Of a stretch of DNA of 24,917 nucleotides, positions 1-6,804 are shown in pieces. The stretch covers positions 1 to 24,917 of the forward strand of contig CALCKF010000057.1 of the NCBI GenBank assembly GCA_937966095.1, in the 5' to 3' direction. Source of the DNA: an uncultured Eubacterium sp. Lineage in GTDB: Bacteria; Bacillota; Clostridia; Peptostreptococcales; Anaerovoracaceae. Position numbers and translations under genes: made by a program. Numbering within the stretch: the stretch's first letter is position 1; every line of letters begins with the position of its first letter. The notes under the pieces are model-generated. The model was not told the origin of the DNA, searched no databases, and was given only the letters and a program-made list of their open reading frames with translations.

Positions 1-1
1 A

Positions 2-316
2 ATAAGAAAACTACAGGGCTATTTGATTAGAAAAAAGAATGGCGAAAAGAAATATATTTTGGGGGCTTTTATTGTGATAGGCAAAAGCAGGGAAGCGGAT
101 TATCAGATAAACGGAAATAATGCGATAAGCCGTGAACATGCCCGCATTTTCAGAGATGGAGAGACTTTTATGATAGAAGACTTGGATTCTTTGAATCATA
201 CATATGTTTCAGGTGAAATGTTAAGTGAAAAAAAACACCTTTCTGATGGGGATGTGGTCAAGCTTGCAGATGAAGAATTTGTTTTCAAAATAGAAGAAGA
301 ATTTATTAATGTTTAG
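2..316 (+). CDS. FHA domain protein (5'-partial)
   Basis: The frame is open from base 2, so the true start lies before the window; the TTG at 23 is only an internal codon with no ribosome-binding site. The visible part is almost one complete FHA domain, a phosphothreonine-peptide binding fold. It shows the first glycine strand (VIGKS), the recognition motif SREHA, and DLDSLNHTYV in place of the usual D-x-x-S-x-N-G-T, followed by the closing LSDGDVVKLADEEFVF strands. SREHA and the serine of DLDS are the usual phosphothreonine contacts and are present; the usual NG is NH. It heads a same-strand run of seven genes, 21 nt before the next likely start. Function by family: docking to a phosphorylated partner. 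A kinase might lie upstream, but none is in the window. Confidence 0.85.
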   Translation: MRKLQGYLIRKKNGEKKYILGAFIVIGKSREADYQINGNNAISREHARIFRDGETFMIEDLDSLNHTYVSGEMLSEKKHLSDGDVVKLADEEFVFKIEEEFINV

Positions 317-337
317 TAGTAGATGAGGTGTAACAGA

Positions 338-763
338 ATGGGTGGAATTGTTTTTGACGAGATTGATTTTGCTGCTGCAGATCTGGGAATTGCCGATGAA
401 CTGGAAGCAAATACGGATCATTTAAAAAATATACCAGAAAAATCAGGCGGTGTTTTTTATGGAGCTTTGATTTGTGAATGCGGAATTTATAAAGGTAACG
501 TTTTGATGTTGATGCCAAACGAAATTATTTCCGTATTCGTGGACGAGAATGGAAATATAAAGTCGGATAATGCAGAGATGCATAAAAAATATTGCATGAT
601 ATCGTATGATAAGAAATATGAGGAATATTTGGTACAGCCAAGGGAAAAATGTGTGGTGTTTCTGAACAGTGGACAGCCGTTAGGAAAAGAAAGGACATAT
701 TGTATTCCGAGAGGGATGAGGTTGATTCTGGGAAATAAAAAAACAAGTATCATATTGGGATAG
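338..763 (+). CDS. Degenerate FHA-like protein
   Basis: A protein of about 141 residues. I chose ATG 338 because GAGGTG (325-330) sits 7 nt upstream; an in-frame ATG at 323 overlaps that site. The C-terminal two thirds follow the strand order of an FHA domain: YGALICECGIYKG at the start, HKKYCMISYD where S-R-x-H-C would be, then VVFLNSGQPL, a glycine turn (PRGMRLILG) and a final short strand. The arginine and serine that bind phosphothreonine in canonical FHA domains are not recognisable. It may therefore be a structural or decoy FHA fold rather than a phosphopeptide reader. It lies between a true FHA gene and a zinc-ribbon gene with short gaps (21 and 25 nt). The FHA assignment rests on pattern only; a plain hypothetical protein is the alternative. 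Confidence 0.7.
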   Translation: MGGIVFDEIDFAAADLGIADELEANTDHLKNIPEKSGGVFYGALICECGIYKGNVLMLMPNEIISVFVDENGNIKSDNAEMHKKYCMISYDKKYEEYLVQPREKCVVFLNSGQPLGKERTYCIPRGMRLILGNKKTSIILG

Positions 764-788
764 GTGGTAGGATAGAGAGGAAAAACAG

Positions 789-1175
789 ATGGCAGAACAA
801 TTAAATGAAATAATGTTAGAGAAAAATAATAAATTGAAATTAAGTGCCGAGGACAAACAAATCTTGGATGAATTATACAGGATGCTGGGTGAACAATATT
901 ACAAAGGAGCTTTTGAAGATCCGTTACCTCAGCTTTTACCTATTTTCGACAAAATAACCGGGCTGTTTAAAAAATATGAAGAAAGCAATAAAAAGTGCAG
1001 AGTATGTGGTGCCGACCTTGAAGATGATGCGAGATTTTGTGAATTGTGCGGGGCCCCTGTGAAAGAAGAAAAAAATGTTAAGGAAAGTTCACTAGAAAGT
1101 TTCTGCAGAAATTGCGGGAATTCATTACGTCCCGAAGCTAAATTTTGCGGTGTCTGTGGTACACCGGTGAAATAG
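789..1175 (+). CDS. Soluble double zinc-ribbon protein
   Basis: A protein of 128 residues with GAGAGG (775-780) 8 nt before ATG 789. Residues 1-70 are helical and charged, with a conserved-looking stretch around LDELYRMLGEQYYKGAF. Residues 72 to the end carry two tandem zinc ribbons, each C-x2-C-x10-C-x2-C (CRVCG...FCELCG and CRNCG...FCGVCG). No membrane segment is visible, so it is probably cytosolic. It sits 11 nt before the next zinc-ribbon gene in the same run. Treble-clef or rubredoxin-like ribbons of this type usually mediate protein-protein contact; DNA binding cannot be excluded. No specific function recognised. Confidence 0.85.
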   Translation: MAEQLNEIMLEKNNKLKLSAEDKQILDELYRMLGEQYYKGAFEDPLPQLLPIFDKITGLFKKYEESNKKCRVCGADLEDDARFCELCGAPVKEEKNVKESSLESFCRNCGNSLRPEAKFCGVCGTPVK

Positions 1176-1186
1176 GAGAAAATCGG

Positions 1187-1897
1187 ATGTTTTGTGAAAA
1201 ATGTGGTAAAAAGCTTAATGATGGAGAGGTATTCTGCGAATCATGTGGACATAAAGTTGGTGAAAACAGCGTTTTTCAAGTCAGACATAATAATAAAAAT
1301 GTTTTAGATGATCTTGTAATGGTTTTGAAATTTTTTTTACAAAAGCCGTTGGATGCGATTAAAATGTGCGGAAAAACTGACTACATGATACAAGGTGTTA
1401 TTTTTATTGCAGCTAAATGCATAATTGTTTCACTTCTATTCGTTATATTCAAAACTGTTGTCGTGCAGGGAATATATAATTTTTATTGGCTGATGAATAT
1501 AAATGCAGTTACAGCTTGTTTTGTAATGCTCTTTATCTTGGCAATAGGGGATGTATGCTGGATAGGTATTGCGATAGGATGTTGTAGGTCGTTAAACGAT
1601 AAAATTGATATCAGGAATGTTATTGGTGTTGTAGGTATTGCACAGGTATATGTTCCTGCAATAGTTATCATTGGCATAATGATAACTGCAGTGACAGGAT
1701 ATTCAGGCAGCATGTTTATGTATATAGTTGGCATCGTGACTATTTCGTTGTTGCAGTATGAAGGGATACAAAATATTATTGGAGGAGAGCATAAAAATAA
1801 AGGATTAATATTTTTTACAGGAGCATTATGCATATATATGCTAATCTGGTTTGCGATAATAGGTGCAGTAGGGAATATTTATGGGTTCTATATTTAA
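1187..1897 (+). CDS. Zinc-ribbon multi-pass membrane protein, Yip1-like
   Basis: A protein of 236 residues. The start is ATG 1187, giving MFCEKCGKKL, with AGGAGA about 7 nt upstream; the frame stays open further upstream but only inside the previous gene. Residues 3-20 form a zinc ribbon (C3, C6, C17, C20). After a polar linker come about five or six hydrophobic segments from residue 65 to the C-terminus, in the general layout of Yip1/DUF1282-type membrane proteins. The ribbon should face the cytosol. It is part of the zinc-ribbon gene run. The Yip1 comparison is an impression from topology, not a firm family call. The substrate or partner is unknown. Confidence 0.8.
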   Translation: MFCEKCGKKLNDGEVFCESCGHKVGENSVFQVRHNNKNVLDDLVMVLKFFLQKPLDAIKMCGKTDYMIQGVIFIAAKCIIVSLLFVIFKTVVVQGIYNFYWLMNINAVTACFVMLFILAIGDVCWIGIAIGCCRSLNDKIDIRNVIGVVGIAQVYVPAIVIIGIMITAVTGYSGSMFMYIVGIVTISLLQYEGIQNIIGGEHKNKGLIFFTGALCIYMLIWFAIIGAVGNIYGFYI

Positions 1898-1905
1898 AGA
1901 AAGAG

Positions 1906-1945
1906 AAGGAGGAAACAAGTACATTTAAGGGCTTGTAGTTGTGAA
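1906..1945 (+). promoter_or_regulatory. Remote Shine-Dalgarno plus hairpin before the 1946 gene
   Basis: A full AAGGAGG (1906-1912) lies 33 nt before the ATG at 1946, too far to act directly. Between them ACAAGT (1915-1920) can pair with GCTTGT (1931-1936), five Watson-Crick pairs plus one G-U, with a 10-nt loop. Folding leaves 2 nt before the stem and 9 nt after it, so the site would be about 11 nt from the ATG. No in-frame start codon lies closer to the Shine-Dalgarno. Confidence 0.55.
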
Positions 1946-2497
1946 ATGATTTGTAGTAATTGTGGTGCAGAATGTAAAGAAAATGCCAAGTTTTGTAAAA
2001 ACTGCGGACAAGAATTAAGCAAAGTGGAAATTAATCAGATGAGAGCATGCCCTGTATGCGGCACTGTTGCAAACAGTAAGGCTATGTTTTGCAAAAAATG
2101 CGGGCATAAATTTGATAGTGAAGAAACATACATAAACAGTGAAAGCGGAACGGTCCTTTTAGAGGACGAAGGATACGCAGGACATTTATCTTCCAGTGAC
2201 CGGTCTTATCATACTACATGTAATGCAGATTATACAGAATTAAGGGAAATTACCGAAGACCAGTTGCCGGCAAAATACAGACCGCTAGGAGCGTGGGCAT
2301 ATTTCGGATGGTCATTGCTGTTCACATGTGTACCGTTTGGGTTTATAGTTGCAATAGTGTTTGCTGTAGGTAAAACAGAAAATGTAAATCTTAGAAATTT
2401 TGCCAGATCTATGTTCTGCTTTTTGGTCGTTTTGGTAATTATTCTTCTGTTGATTTTCAGTTCTGTAGGATGTTCAGCAGGGATGTTGATGCTTTGA
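1946..2497 (+). CDS. Double zinc-ribbon protein with two C-terminal membrane segments
   Basis: A protein of 183 residues. It opens with two zinc ribbons: MICSNC...FCKNCG (C3, C6, C17, C20) and CPVCG...FCKKCG just after residue 30. A polar linker of about 60 residues follows. The last 80 residues hold a widespread Firmicute module (LPAKYRPLGAWAYFG..., then about 20 hydrophobic residues, then NLRNFARSMF and a second hydrophobic helix). N-in topology would keep both ribbons in the cytosol. ATG 1946 is the only reasonable start, and its Shine-Dalgarno is displaced by a hairpin (1906-1945). It is the fifth gene of the run. Function unknown; a membrane-anchored adaptor is the simplest reading. Confidence 0.82.
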   Translation: MICSNCGAECKENAKFCKNCGQELSKVEINQMRACPVCGTVANSKAMFCKKCGHKFDSEETYINSESGTVLLEDEGYAGHLSSSDRSYHTTCNADYTELREITEDQLPAKYRPLGAWAYFGWSLLFTCVPFGFIVAIVFAVGKTENVNLRNFARSMFCFLVVLVIILLLIFSSVGCSAGMLML

Positions 2498-2500
2498 TAT

Positions 2501-2537
2501 AAGGAGGAAACGACATAATAGATGTCGTACAGGATAT
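2501..2537 (+). promoter_or_regulatory. Remote Shine-Dalgarno plus hairpin before the 2538 gene
   Basis: AAGGAGG (2501-2507) lies 30 nt before the ATG at 2538. ACGACAT (2510-2516) and ATGTCGT (2522-2528) form a perfect 7-bp stem with a 5-nt loop. As at 1906-1945, exactly 2 nt separate the Shine-Dalgarno from the stem and exactly 9 nt separate the stem from the ATG, although stem and loop sequences differ. Confidence 0.65.
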
Positions 2538-2774
2538 ATGTTTTGTACAAAATGTGGAGCAGAACGGGAAGAAGGAGCAAAGTTCTGTGCTCAATGTGGC
2601 GCACAATTTAAAGACGCATATCAGAAAGAAAAGAATATAGAAGCTGCTGCTGAAATAAATGCACCGAATCTCGTCAGAACTGCAGGGAATAAAAAAGGAA
2701 TAATCATAGCTACAATTGCTTGTATCGTTATTGCAAGCATTGCTGCTGCAGTTATCGTATATTTAAATCATTAA
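2538..2774 (+). CDS. Small zinc-ribbon single-pass membrane protein
   Basis: A protein of 78 residues. Residues 3-20 are a zinc ribbon with the same spacing as its neighbours (MFCTKC...FCAQCG). About 30 polar residues follow, then NKKGIIIATIACIVIASIAA begins a single C-terminal helix ending four residues later at YLNH. It is therefore tail-anchored, with the ribbon in the cytosol and almost nothing outside. Its translation start uses the hairpin-displaced Shine-Dalgarno at 2501-2537. It looks like a minimal form of the ribbon-plus-anchor design seen in the flanking genes and may be a partner or assembly subunit. No enzymatic motif is present. Confidence 0.82.
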   Translation: MFCTKCGAEREEGAKFCAQCGAQFKDAYQKEKNIEAAAEINAPNLVRTAGNKKGIIIATIACIVIASIAAAVIVYLNH

Positions 2775-2802
2775 AAATATATTGGTAATATGGAGAAAAA
2801 AT

Positions 2803-4065
2803 ATGTACTGTAAGAACTGCGGGAAAAAAAATCCGGAGAATTATAAATTCTGTGAATATTGCGGAACGGAGCTTTCATCCGAAGTAATCGAACTTGAAGA
2901 TGTCAATCAATGTAATAATTCAGGCAAAAAAACAAAAAAGAAAATTATACTATTAATTATAGCAGGCATTGTACTGGTATTTTTAGCAATGTCGGCAATA
3001 ATGCTGTATTTTGATCATGAAAATGATACACAATATGATGATACAGTAAAAAAGGCGGATAAATATATGGAAAAAGAAGAGTATAAAAAAGCAGAAAATA
3101 CATATTTAAAAGCTATAGATATGAAACCAGAAAAAGCTCATCCATATATAAATTTAGCCGATATCTACCTGATAGATGAACGCTATGAAGATGCGAATGA
3201 AATACTTATAAAGGGTCAGAATAATGCCGGAGGTGAAAAGATAAACCAAAAATTAGAAGAAATAGAGCCATATATTTTGTATAAAGATTATGTGGATAAT
3301 GTCATTATTCCTGATGAAGGTATGGTCCAAACTGACAAAGAAATATCATATGCCAGCATGAGGCCTGGATTGATAAGTGCAATAATAGATGATTTTGATA
3401 AAGACGGTAATCCTGATTTACTTACAGTAAATTATGGAAATAAGACTGCTACAGTATTGAGCTTTAAACTTTATAACGTTGATAGCGGAGTTGTAGAATT
3501 AGCAGGTGAACATACTTGTGAATATAGAGATGGTGTTGATTATATAAATGCTGATGCAAGCAGATTTGACGTGTTCTTAAAAAAATTTGAGAATAAATAT
3601 TTTTTAGTAGTAAGTGGTGAAATATTAAAAAATGAATACGACAAATGGAGTGGGTATGGGAGTATCGAAATTTTCAGGTTAGCTGATATGATAGAACAGG
3701 TATCTGTAGCAGAGTGGGAGCTGGAACCGGTAAATGTTTCGTATTCAGTGAATGATAATGAAGTTGCATATTACAGTTCATATACTTCTGTAGAGCATGA
3801 ACAGGATATCTATGATTCTGAAATAAACATAGGAGTTAAAGCGGTAACAGATGAAATGGCATTGTTTGGATTTGAAAAAGATCGAGTTTCTTCTGCATGT
3901 AATGGTTTGTTTGATATGTATATCAAATGTGATGAAGATGAAGATGAAATACATTTATGTTATATACGACATGGTGTTTATAATGAAGACGGAAGCGTAA
4001 ATCTCACAGATGCCGGAATAACAAGATATATTTTGGATTATACGGATATACATTATCAAAACTGA
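2803..4065 (+). CDS. Zinc-ribbon / TPR / FG-GAP-like single-pass membrane protein
   Basis: A protein of 420 residues. ATG 2803 has GGAGA (2792-2796) at 6 nt; a TTG at 2782 would add only seven residues and has no such site. Order of parts: zinc ribbon (C3, C6, C17, C20), lysine-rich linker, membrane helix around 47-68, TPR-like helices around 75-155 (two repeats, with EEYKKAENTYLKAIDMKPEK typical), then a beta-rich C-terminal domain. That domain starts with DDFDKDGNPDLLTVNYG, a calcium-loop motif like those of FG-GAP/VCBS repeats. The ribbon should be cytosolic and the TPR and beta domain outside. It ends the run; no terminator is evident behind it. It could link an external signal to the cytosolic ribbon and FHA proteins (inference). 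Confidence 0.82.
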   Translation: MYCKNCGKKNPENYKFCEYCGTELSSEVIELEDVNQCNNSGKKTKKKIILLIIAGIVLVFLAMSAIMLYFDHENDTQYDDTVKKADKYMEKEEYKKAENTYLKAIDMKPEKAHPYINLADIYLIDERYEDANEILIKGQNNAGGEKINQKLEEIEPYILYKDYVDNVIIPDEGMVQTDKEISYASMRPGLISAIIDDFDKDGNPDLLTVNYGNKTATVLSFKLYNVDSGVVELAGEHTCEYRDGVDYINADASRFDVFLKKFENKYFLVVSGEILKNEYDKWSGYGSIEIFRLADMIEQVSVAEWELEPVNVSYSVNDNEVAYYSSYTSVEHEQDIYDSEINIGVKAVTDEMALFGFEKDRVSSACNGLFDMYIKCDEDEDEIHLCYIRHGVYNEDGSVNLTDAGITRYILDYTDIHYQN

Positions 4066-4337
4066 TATAATGGAATTGGTTCAAATTATGTTTTTTATTT
4101 ATACTATTGTATGGAAGAAAAGTATTCATAAATAATAAAAAATTGAAGAAGTAAGGATAAAAGCACAAAGAGTGATATAACAATATTGCCCAATATTGGT
4201 TAGGCTTAAAAGCCCTAATCAGATGGTCACAGATTATATTTTAAAGAGTAATATATGTCTTGACGGTTAAAATGCTTTTAACGAAAGATAACAATTTCCC
4301 CTTTAAAAACAAATGATTATGTTGTAAAATATTTTCC
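4066..4337. other. AT-rich intergenic region with palindromes
   Basis: There is no credible gene in these 272 bases. Visible structure: CAATATTG twice (4181-4188 and 4191-4198, each self-complementary), a bulged hairpin TTAGGCTTAAAAGCCCTAA (4200-4218) without a T-tract, TTGACG at 4260-4265, and a perfect palindrome GTTAAAA-TGC-TTTTAAC (4266-4282). The palindromes could be operators for the downstream gene. No clear rho-independent terminator closes the zinc-ribbon run. Confidence 0.5.
4302..4330 (+). promoter_or_regulatory. Candidate promoter for a leaderless DUF368 transcript
   Basis: TTTAAA (4302-4307), 17 nt, then TAAAAT (4325-4330) ends 7 nt before the ATG at 4338. No Shine-Dalgarno precedes that ATG. 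If used, transcription would begin at or next to the start codon. The -35 match is weak. Confidence 0.35.
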
Positions 4338-5171
4338 ATGAAAAACGATACAAGCAATAAGAACAACAATATACGAGTGATGATAAAGGGACTTTTCATA
4401 GGCGGCACCATGCTGGTGCCGGGAGTCAGCGGCGGTACCATGGCCATGATACTGGGAATTTATGATAACCTGATAAGCTCAGTAAGCTCCTTTATGAAAA
4501 ACAAAACGGAAAATTTCAGGTTCCTGCTGTTGTTTGCCGCCGGTGGGATACTGGGGATGTTTCTTTTTTCCAGGCCTATACTTTATCTGATAGAGAATTT
4601 CACTATGCCTACGCTTTTTTTCTTCATGGGCGCTGTTATCGGAGGGGTGCCGTTCATTTTCAGAAAATCTCAGCTTAAGAAAGCGTCATGGAAAGGGCTT
4701 ATTTATATAGCAGCGGGTATCATAATCGTTCTGGGGATATCATTCATACCGGCAGGAGGTCACCATACGGATATATCAGCCGGAGTCGGTATCATTTATC
4801 TTGTGTTTGCGGGATTCATCGCCGCGGTCGCTCTGATTCTTCCCGGAATAAGTGTTTCATATATGCTGCTGATCATGGGACTTTATGACAGGACCATGAT
4901 GGCTATAAGTCAGGCTCAGATTCCTTTTCTGATACCGCTGGCTGCAGGACTTATCCTTGGTATAATCCTTACTGCCAGAGTTCTTGAAAATGCAATGAAC
5001 AGATTCCCGCAGCCCACTTATCTTATAATACTCGGATTCGTGCTTGGTTCACTTGCAGAAGTGTTCCCCGGTATACCTTCAGGCATTGATATCGCAGTAT
5101 GCGCCATTACTTTTGCCGCAGGTGCTGCTGCGATCCTGATCCTTTCCAAGGTTGAAAACGATCAGGGCTGA
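4338..5171 (+). CDS. popT: DUF368 (PopT-type) undecaprenyl-phosphate transporter
   Basis: A polytopic membrane protein of 277 residues, normal for DUF368. The family signature VPGVSGGTMAMILGIYDNLI is at residues 28-47, and a second half-repeat ALILPGISVSYMLLIMGLYD follows near 167-186, showing the internal duplication of the family. About eight to ten hydrophobic segments are visible. DUF368 proteins have been shown to return undecaprenyl phosphate across the membrane for reuse in peptidoglycan and other envelope synthesis; the symbol is transferred from that work. ATG 4338 has no Shine-Dalgarno; ATG 4380 is an alternative but also lacks one. It lies before a polysaccharide deacetylase, which fits an envelope theme. 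Confidence 0.9.
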   Translation: MKNDTSNKNNNIRVMIKGLFIGGTMLVPGVSGGTMAMILGIYDNLISSVSSFMKNKTENFRFLLLFAAGGILGMFLFSRPILYLIENFTMPTLFFFMGAVIGGVPFIFRKSQLKKASWKGLIYIAAGIIIVLGISFIPAGGHHTDISAGVGIIYLVFAGFIAAVALILPGISVSYMLLIMGLYDRTMMAISQAQIPFLIPLAAGLILGIILTARVLENAMNRFPQPTYLIILGFVLGSLAEVFPGIPSGIDIAVCAITFAAGAAAILILSKVENDQG

Positions 5172-5214
5172 TGGTGATCAAATAGTGTGATAATTCTTAA
5201 AAAAATCATACCGC

Positions 5215-5243
5215 TTGTCCTTATCTGTAGATATGTGTATAAT
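5215..5243 (+). promoter_or_regulatory. Promoter of the polysaccharide deacetylase gene
   Basis: TTGTCC (5215-5220), a 17-nt spacer, then a perfect TATAAT (5238-5243). Transcription should start near 5250, which rules out the in-frame upstream codons at 5215 and 5233 as starts. Confidence 0.7.
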
Positions 5244-5271
5244 TGGATACAGTAGAGGAATGGTAGTTATA

Positions 5272-6726
5272 ATGGGCAGAGAACGTATATATAGAAACAG
5301 ATATCGCATAAAACGAAGACGCAGGATATTGCTGGCTTTATTCATGGCGGTTTTATTGATGACATGCGGGATTGCCGTTGCTTCGTATTTATCCACAAAC
5401 GTATATCAGGACGAAGATGAATTCCGGGTCTATGCTGATGTTCAGCTGGAAAACCCGAAGCTTTTCAAGATACAGAAAGATGAACAGGTGGATTATGAAT
5501 ACGGCACTCCTATATCGTATGTGGTTGATTACGACACATGTGAAAACAGTTATGTAGAAGCTTTCCGGAAGGAAAAGATAAATGAGATAAAGACGGCTTT
5601 CAGTGAAGAAAAAAAGAGCGAGGAAGCCGAGAGAGCGGAAAAATACAAGGATGACCGCGGATACAGACCGCTTGAACAGGCACTGGTAATAAAATCGTCC
5701 GTATATACGACAGAGAGCGGTATAATAAACCTTGCGATATATGAGTCGGAAAACACTGAAAAAGACAAGGACATGGTCAATACGGGCTCAAATATATATA
5801 CATATCAGTTTTTCGGTGAATATGGCATAAGCATGGTGCCGCAGCAGATCTTTGAAGACAGCTATAAGACAGTTTGTTCACAGTATTTCAAAGATTATTT
5901 TGAAAAAAAATACGATAAAGAAGAGCTTAAGGAGAACTGGCAGGATTATATATCTGCAGATGAAAGCAACTTCACGAAATATATGGTGACTGATGAGGGA
6001 GTCACATTCTTTTTTGATGAAGGTACGATACTCGATAAATCACAGGGTATAGTATATGCAGGCATATCCAAATCGGAAATCGGGTACGCCCTGAAGGATA
6101 AGATCGTAGAGCGTTATATAGATCCCGAAAAGCCTATGGTGGCTCTTACATATGATGACGGCCCAGGAGGGCAGAGCGAGGATAGGATACTTCAATGCCT
6201 GAAAAAGAACGGCGGCGTAGCGACATTTTTCTATCTCGGCAGCAGAGTCGATAAAAACAGAGAGCATGTCAAAAATGCATACAGCATGGGATGTGAGATA
6301 GGTGCTCATACCTGGAGTCATCCTGTCTTGACGAAACTCAAGGATGAGGAAGTCAAACAGCAGTTTGATGCAACCAATGCGGCAATAAAGGCGGCATGCG
6401 GTGCATATCCTACGGTTTTCAGGCCGAGTTACGGTGAGACCAACAGCAAGATAAACGCGATGTCCGGTATGCCGGTGATACTCTGGTCTGTTGACACTCT
6501 TGACTGGAAAATCCGCGATGGTGAGAAGGTATTCAAATATGTTTCGGGTATGTCTGATCTTGATGGCAAGATAATACTGATGCATTCGATATATGATTCT
6601 ACTGCAGATGCCACCGAGAAAATCGTTCCGTGGCTGAAAGCAAAAGGATATCAGATGGTGACCGTAAGTGAGCTGATAAAATATAAGAAGGGAACAGAGC
6701 CTCAGAAGGGGGCTGTATACAGATAA
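5272..6726 (+). CDS. Membrane-anchored polysaccharide deacetylase (DUF3298-NodB)
   Basis: About 484 residues from ATG 5272 (GAGG at 5255-5258; ATG 5260 is an in-frame alternative four codons earlier). An arginine-rich N-terminus precedes a signal anchor around residues 17-38. The middle, about 55-280, resembles the DUF4163/DUF3298 (RsiV-like) region of Bacillus PdaC. The NodB domain follows: TYDDGPG with D295/D296, H346-x3-H350 in AHTWSHP, RPSYGE, DTLDWK and LMHSIYD. D296, H346 and H350 match the metal triad, so it should be active. Family role: deacetylation of peptidoglycan GlcNAc or MurNAc outside the cell, which gives lysozyme resistance. The exact sugar cannot be read from sequence. Confidence 0.88.
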   Translation: MGRERIYRNRYRIKRRRRILLALFMAVLLMTCGIAVASYLSTNVYQDEDEFRVYADVQLENPKLFKIQKDEQVDYEYGTPISYVVDYDTCENSYVEAFRKEKINEIKTAFSEEKKSEEAERAEKYKDDRGYRPLEQALVIKSSVYTTESGIINLAIYESENTEKDKDMVNTGSNIYTYQFFGEYGISMVPQQIFEDSYKTVCSQYFKDYFEKKYDKEELKENWQDYISADESNFTKYMVTDEGVTFFFDEGTILDKSQGIVYAGISKSEIGYALKDKIVERYIDPEKPMVALTYDDGPGGQSEDRILQCLKKNGGVATFFYLGSRVDKNREHVKNAYSMGCEIGAHTWSHPVLTKLKDEEVKQQFDATNAAIKAACGAYPTVFRPSYGETNSKINAMSGMPVILWSVDTLDWKIRDGEKVFKYVSGMSDLDGKIILMHSIYDSTADATEKIVPWLKAKGYQMVTVSELIKYKKGTEPQKGAVYR

Positions 6727-6743
6727 CATCTGAATATATTTGT

Positions 6744-6772
6744 TTGATATAATATTTTTTTGATGATATAAT
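6744..6772 (+). promoter_or_regulatory. Promoter of the Rrf2-family gene
   Basis: TTGATA (6744-6749), 17 nt, TATAAT (6767-6772). The region repeats TTTGAT...ATATAAT and is followed by the self-complementary AATAATTATT just before the Shine-Dalgarno. Rrf2 proteins often bind their own promoters, so an autoregulatory site here is plausible but not shown. Confidence 0.65.
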
Positions 6773-6804
6773 TTATAAAAAATAATTATTAGAGAGGATA
6801 TGAT

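Noticed and set aside
2522..2611. ATG inside the second hairpin as the true start after the Shine-Dalgarno at 2501
   Set aside because: It opens a different frame with 29 unremarkable codons, while ATG 2538 gives an exact zinc-ribbon start like those of the neighbouring genes.
4200..4218. Hairpin as terminator of the zinc-ribbon run
   Set aside because: The stem has a bulge and no T-tract follows on either strand.
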